Assembly (NCBI RefSeq): GCF_030811655.1
Contig: NZ_JAUSRE010000003.1
Span: 62,001 to 126,000 of the forward strand
Length of the DNA stretch: 64,000 nucleotides
Source of the DNA: Pseudarthrobacter enclensis
GTDB lineage: Bacteria; Actinomycetota; Actinomycetes; Actinomycetales; Micrococcaceae
Direction: 5' to 3'
Shown here: positions 61,141 to 64,000 of the stretch, one piece after another
How positions within the stretch are numbered: position 1 is the first letter of the stretch
Layout: each line of letters begins with the position of its first letter
Notes under the pieces: generated by a model
The model's database searches: none
Seen by the model: only the letters and a program-made list of their open reading frames with translations
What the model was told of the DNA's origin: nothing
Position numbers and translations under genes: made by a program

Positions 61141-61695
61141 TCAGCGGGCGCGGTAGCGAAGGTACACGACGCCGTTGCCGAACCGCCGCTCGTCCAGCAG
61201 GTCCAGCCGTGCCTCCAGCCCCGCCGGCAGGAAGCGGAGGCCGCCGCCCACTGTGACGGGGTTGATAAACAGCTGGCACTCGTCCACCAGGCCGGCCTTC
61301 AGGGCGTGCGCGGCAAGAGTCGGGCCGCCGATGCTGATGTCCTTGTCTGCGGACTCCTTCAGGTCCCGCACCCGGTCCGGGAGGAACTGCCGCTCCAGCC
61401 GTGTCCGGGCGGTGGCCACGCTCCCCAGCGAGCTGGAGTACACCACCTTGTCCGCCCCACGCCAGAGGGCGGCGTAGTCCTTGATCACGGGGGGCTCATC
61501 CTGCGTTTCCATGGTTTCCCAAACGGACATCACCTCATACATCCGGCGCCCCAGCAGGTACGTGCCCATGCCCCGCTCCAGGTCGTTCACGAAGGCGTGG
61601 ATCTCTTCGTCCGGCGCCGACCAGTTGAAGTTGCCGTCCTTGTCCGCCGTATAACCGTCCAGGGACATGATTGCGGAGTAGATCAGCTGCGCCAT
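61141..61695 (-). CDS. Dihydrofolate-reductase-like (RibD C-terminal) protein
   Basis: 184 aa. N-terminus AQLIYSAIMSLDGYTADKDG, then GRRMYEVMSVWETM and DISIGGPTLAAHALKAGLVDE, is the fold shared by RibD reductases and DHFR-like proteins. It is not a true DHFR (that is folA above) and lacks the deaminase half of RibD. Convergent with narK. Substrate unknown. Confidence 0.9.
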   Translation of the reverse strand: MAQLIYSAIMSLDGYTADKDGNFNWSAPDEEIHAFVNDLERGMGTYLLGRRMYEVMSVWETMETQDEPPVIKDYAALWRGADKVVYSSSLGSVATARTRLERQFLPDRVRDLKESADKDISIGGPTLAAHALKAGLVDECQLFINPVTVGGGLRFLPAGLEARLDLLDERRFGNGVVYLRYRAR

Positions 61696-61753
61696 GGGCC
61701 CATTCTTCCGCCGGGAATCCCGTCTGGATAGGAACTGGTGGGTTTCTCCAGCC

Positions 61754-62707
61754 CTACTGCTTCACGAGCGCGTTGCCGTAGCCTGCATCGCATTTGCCGT
61801 CATGGATAACGCCTGTCCCCGGTGCCACGGCGTAGTTGGCGGCCGGGTTGAAGACGGCGGTGTTGACGTTTGTCACCCTCCCGGCGCATTCGTCGGCGGC
61901 ACCGGCACTGACACCCTGACCACCGATCCACATGTCGATCCAGATGGTGGAGTTGGTTCCGTTCGCGTTGACGCCCTGGTGGCACGGCCCGTTCTGGGGA
62001 TCGTTCCCGTCGCCGCAGGTGTCTTCGACGATGAAGTAACGGCGGACGTCCGGGAGATAGATACGGGTGCCGGCGGGAAAGTCCAGGACGTCCTGGCCTG
62101 TTGCCAGTGAGTGGCCCACCGCAATGGTGATGGGCTCCTCATACGTGCCTTTGCCACCGGCCGTGGTGTGCAGCACGGGGTGGCTGATGGTGGCTGAACC
62201 GGCTGGGGTGTTGTCGTACCAGGTGTAGGCGGTGGTGGACGTGGTGGTCACAACCCGCTCCGGGGACGATGCCGCGGCTGGGGCCGGAGCTGCGGGCGCC
62301 ACGGCAGGATGCGGGGCCGGGGGAAGGACCGGAGCGGCGGCGGGAGCCACCGCTGCTCCTGTGCCCGCTCCCGGGGCACCGGCGGCGGCCTGCGGGGCAG
62401 CAGCGGCAGCCGCAGGATCGGCGGTGGGAGCCTTGGGGGCAGGAGCAGCCCCTTCGGCCTTCTGAGCTTCAGCCGCTGCTGCTTCGGCGCGGGATGCCGC
62501 CGCAGCCTTTTCCGCGGCAACCCGCTGGGAGGCGCCCACCACGTCGGATGACACGTCGCCCCGGGTGCCGGCGCTGGCCTCAACACCTGCCGGGGCCGGG
62601 CTGGATGACTGTGCGGGGACACCGGGAGCAGCAGTGATGGCGCCACACGCGGTGGTGGCGAGGGCTGCCGAGAGCATACCGGCGGCGAGCAGATGGTTCC
62701 TGCGCAT
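61754..62707 (-). CDS. Secreted lipoprotein with long Ala/Pro linker and barwin-like C-terminal domain
   Basis: 317 aa. Signal peptide with lipobox ending TTAC (Cys21) after a hydrophobic core. Residues about 25-150 are Ala/Pro/Glu-rich, with a heptad-like AAEKAAAASRAEAAAAEAQK run and proline hinges. The C-terminus (about 160-317: YTWYDNTPAGSATISHPVLH, GTYEEPITIAVGHS, VEDTCGDG, IWIDMWIGGQG) resembles a double-psi-beta-barrel (RlpA/barwin-like) wall-associated domain. Four cysteines may form disulfides. A cell-envelope role is inferred. Confidence 0.78.
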   Translation of the reverse strand: MRRNHLLAAGMLSAALATTACGAITAAPGVPAQSSSPAPAGVEASAGTRGDVSSDVVGASQRVAAEKAAAASRAEAAAAEAQKAEGAAPAPKAPTADPAAAAAAPQAAAGAPGAGTGAAVAPAAAPVLPPAPHPAVAPAAPAPAAASSPERVVTTTSTTAYTWYDNTPAGSATISHPVLHTTAGGKGTYEEPITIAVGHSLATGQDVLDFPAGTRIYLPDVRRYFIVEDTCGDGNDPQNGPCHQGVNANGTNSTIWIDMWIGGQGVSAGAADECAGRVTNVNTAVFNPAANYAVAPGTGVIHDGKCDAGYGNALVKQ

Positions 62708-62967
62708 GGAAAACTAAGCCTCTTCATGGGAGTGCGGACGGGGCAGCGGCACGTCAGATGCCCTGCCCGGGCTGGGTCGCGGCCTGCGGAACGCAAGGCC
62801 CATGGGCCTGGGACTTACCACACGCAAGAGCATTCGGAGTGCTCCCCCAAGCGTGTGCGCCAACCGGTGACCTAAACGTTACTTTGTACCAAGCGCAACT
62901 GGCCAATCGGTGGGCGTGCCGCGTGTCGGCCGGGTGAGGGGAAGGACAGTTCGGGAATTAAACAGAA

Positions 62968-63000
62968 AAGCCCCCGGAATCTCGGGAATTCCGGGGGCTT
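62968..63000 (-). terminator. tRNA-Met terminator
   Basis: AAGCCCCCGGAA and TTCCGGGGGCTT flank a short loop. On the minus strand the stem is followed by TTTTCTG, just after the tRNA. Confidence 0.92.
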
Positions 63001-63006
63001 AGCCTG

Positions 63007-63080
63007 TAGCGGTGGGGAGGCTCGATCTCCCGACCTCACGATTATGAGTCGTGCGCTCTAACCAACTGAGCTACACCGCC
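63007..63080 (-). tRNA. tRNA-Met (elongator, anticodon CAT)
   Basis: A 74-nt cloverleaf: acceptor GGCGGTG with CACCGCT (one G-U pair), D-loop AGTTGGTTA, anticodon stem CGACT-CATAA with CAT, T-arm GGGAG-ATCGAGC-CTCCC. Sequence detail (CGCACGACTCATAATCGTGA) is that of actinobacterial elongator Met rather than the lysidine-type Ile tRNA, though both read CAT. Confidence 0.94.
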
Positions 63081-63140
63081 ACGAATGAGAAAAACCTGCG
63101 TCAAGCCGGTCAAACCGCCTTGACGCAGGCCCTCATTCAG

Positions 63141-63212
63141 AGCCCCCCACCGGAATCGATCCGGTGACCTCGTTCTTACCAAGAACGCGCTCTACCACTG
63201 AGCTAGGGGGGC
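63141..63212 (-). tRNA. tRNA-Thr (anticodon GGT)
   Basis: A 72-nt cloverleaf: acceptor GCCCCCC with GGGGGGC, D-loop CAGTGGTA, anticodon stem GTTCT-TGGTAA-GAAC with GGT, T-loop GGATCGATTCC, discriminator U. It lies 60 bases upstream of tRNA-Met on the same strand and is probably transcribed with it. Confidence 0.96.
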
Positions 63213-63223
63213 AACGAGTAAAT

Positions 63224-63252
63224 ACTCTACCGGAAGATTTACGCACCAACAA
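63224..63252 (-). promoter_or_regulatory. Promoter of the tRNA-Thr/tRNA-Met unit
   Basis: TTGTTG (63247-63252), a 17-base spacer, and TAGAGT (63224-63229) make a good housekeeping sigma promoter. The -10 ends 11 bases before the mature tRNA-Thr 5' end. The best promoter match seen in the window. Confidence 0.65.
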
Positions 63253-63454
63253 ATCGGCGCTCCAAGCGTTGAGAGGCCCGCAATATGCTGGGTTCCGCCT
63301 GGCGTAAAGACCGCATTTTCCGCGGAATTCCGGGGCTTTAAGGGCCCCACGAGGGGACCGGACGACGCCGGCAGGCGCCTTCCTTGGGCCCCCCACCACC
63401 GCGCCGGGCAGAGAATGTGTCCAGCCCCACATTCACTCCTGGGTTAAATGCTGG

Positions 63455-63478
63455 TGGGCCGGCTCGAAAGCCGGCCCA
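63455..63478 (-). terminator. Terminator of the DEAD-box helicase gene
   Basis: TGGGCCGGCT and AGCCGGCCCA around CGAA form a perfect 10-bp stem 34 bases after the helicase stop. No strong U-run. The rest of the 300-base gap to the tRNA promoter holds nothing I can assign. Confidence 0.75.
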
Positions 63479-63512
63479 TCGCCGTCGTCAGTTGGTCAAA
63501 CTGCGCGAAGGT

Positions 63513-64000
63513 TTACCACTTGCTCTTGCGGTTGAAGTCGCCGCCGCTGCGGGGCTTGCGGGAGCCGTCACCGTGGCCGCTGAAGGAACGCTCGGAACGC
63601 TCGCTGTACGAACGTCCGCCGCGGTCGGCGGAGGACCGCTCGCCGTCGTTCTTCCGGAATTCCTTCTTGAACCCGCCGTTGCCCTTGAAGTTGCCGCCGC
63701 GGCTGCCCTGGTAGGCGCCACGGTCACCGGAAGGCCTGCGGCCGTTGTCCAGTTCGAGGTGGATCAGCTCGCCGCCGATCCGGGTGCGGGACAGGGCGCG
63801 CAGTTGGTCTTGGCTCAGGTCCGCGGGCAGCTCCACCAGGGAGTGGTCCGAGCGGATGTCGATGCCGCCGATCTGGGCGGAGGAGATGCCACCCTCGTTG
63901 GCGATGGCGCCCACGATCGACCCGGGCATGACCCGCTGGCGCCGGCCCACCGCAATGCGGTAGGTGGCGTTGCCCTCGGTCAGGGCGCGGGTCGGCCCGC
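63513..64000 (-). CDS. DEAD/DEAH-box RNA helicase, C-terminal part (cut by window edge)
   Basis: The C-terminal about 162 residues of a CsdA/DbpA-type RNA helicase. The DbpA-like RNA-binding domain (RIAVGRRQRVMPGSIVGAIA, then EGGISSAQIGGIDIRSDHSL) is followed by a basic Arg/Gly/Ser tail rich in GGR, GNF, RSER repeats. The tail is typical of actinobacterial cold-shock helicases that bind structured RNA. Catalytic motifs lie outside the window. Confidence 0.9.
   Translation of the reverse strand, partial: GPTRALTEGNATYRIAVGRRQRVMPGSIVGAIANEGGISSAQIGGIDIRSDHSLVELPADLSQDQLRALSRTRIGGELIHLELDNGRRPSGDRGAYQGSRGGNFKGNGGFKKEFRKNDGERSSADRGGRSYSERSERSFSGHGDGSRKPRSGGDFNRKSKW

Overview
The window comes from a high-GC Gram-positive actinobacterium, most likely Arthrobacter, Pseudarthrobacter or a close relative in the Micrococcaceae. 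The signs are strongly GC-biased coding, frequent GTG and TTG starts, a NusG with a long acidic N-terminal extension, an actinobacterial RpoB/RpoC, mycothiol synthase (MshD) next to a GlnR-type regulator, and a PFK of the actinomycete type. No insertion sequence, phage gene, CRISPR array or replication origin was seen.

Layout. 1-16.7 kb is the transcription/translation block, read mainly on the minus strand: secE, nusG, rplK-rplA, rplJ-rplL, rpoB-rpoC, rpsL-rpsG-fusA (fusA runs off the left edge), with tRNA-Trp upstream of secE. A tandem-GNAT gene sits between rplA and rplJ, and a plus-strand thiolase/YbaK pair sits between rplL and rpoB. 17-24.6 kb holds a PLP aminotransferase, a PspC-centred envelope-stress module (PspC-histidine kinase and LuxR-type regulator, divergent from two PspC proteins and a small membrane protein), pfkA and a GNAT gene. 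24.6-29.4 kb has an EmrB-type exporter, an ankyrin protein, YgfZ, a nitrobindin-like protein and two membrane proteins, one only 37 aa long.

29.5-40 kb is a plus-strand run: glnR (with an unusual leader), mshD, polyphosphate kinase, a Nudix/phosphatase fusion, thyA-dfrA, and then a four-gene accessory cassette around a WXG100-type protein, followed by asd. 40-52.9 kb has a polysaccharide deacetylase with an LGFP tail, an AlkZ-like DNA glycosylase, murB, an MFS protein, a MaoC/HadA-like hydratase pair, a CitE-like lyase, an aldo/keto reductase, and a GH13 alpha-glucosidase divergent from a ROK regulator. 53-61.1 kb is a complete narGHJI-narK respiratory nitrate reductase operon. The right end carries a reductase-like protein, a lipoprotein, tRNA-Met, tRNA-Thr and the C-terminus of a DEAD-box helicase.

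The most notable points are two independent single-base frameshifts in the nar operon (narG after codon 116, narJ after codon 200); a partial match to the cobalamin-riboswitch core in the predicted 5' leader of glnR; the WXG100 cassette; the PspC module; and several long perfect extragenic palindromes (rpoB-rpoC spacer, downstream of the aminotransferase, downstream of the aldo/keto reductase).
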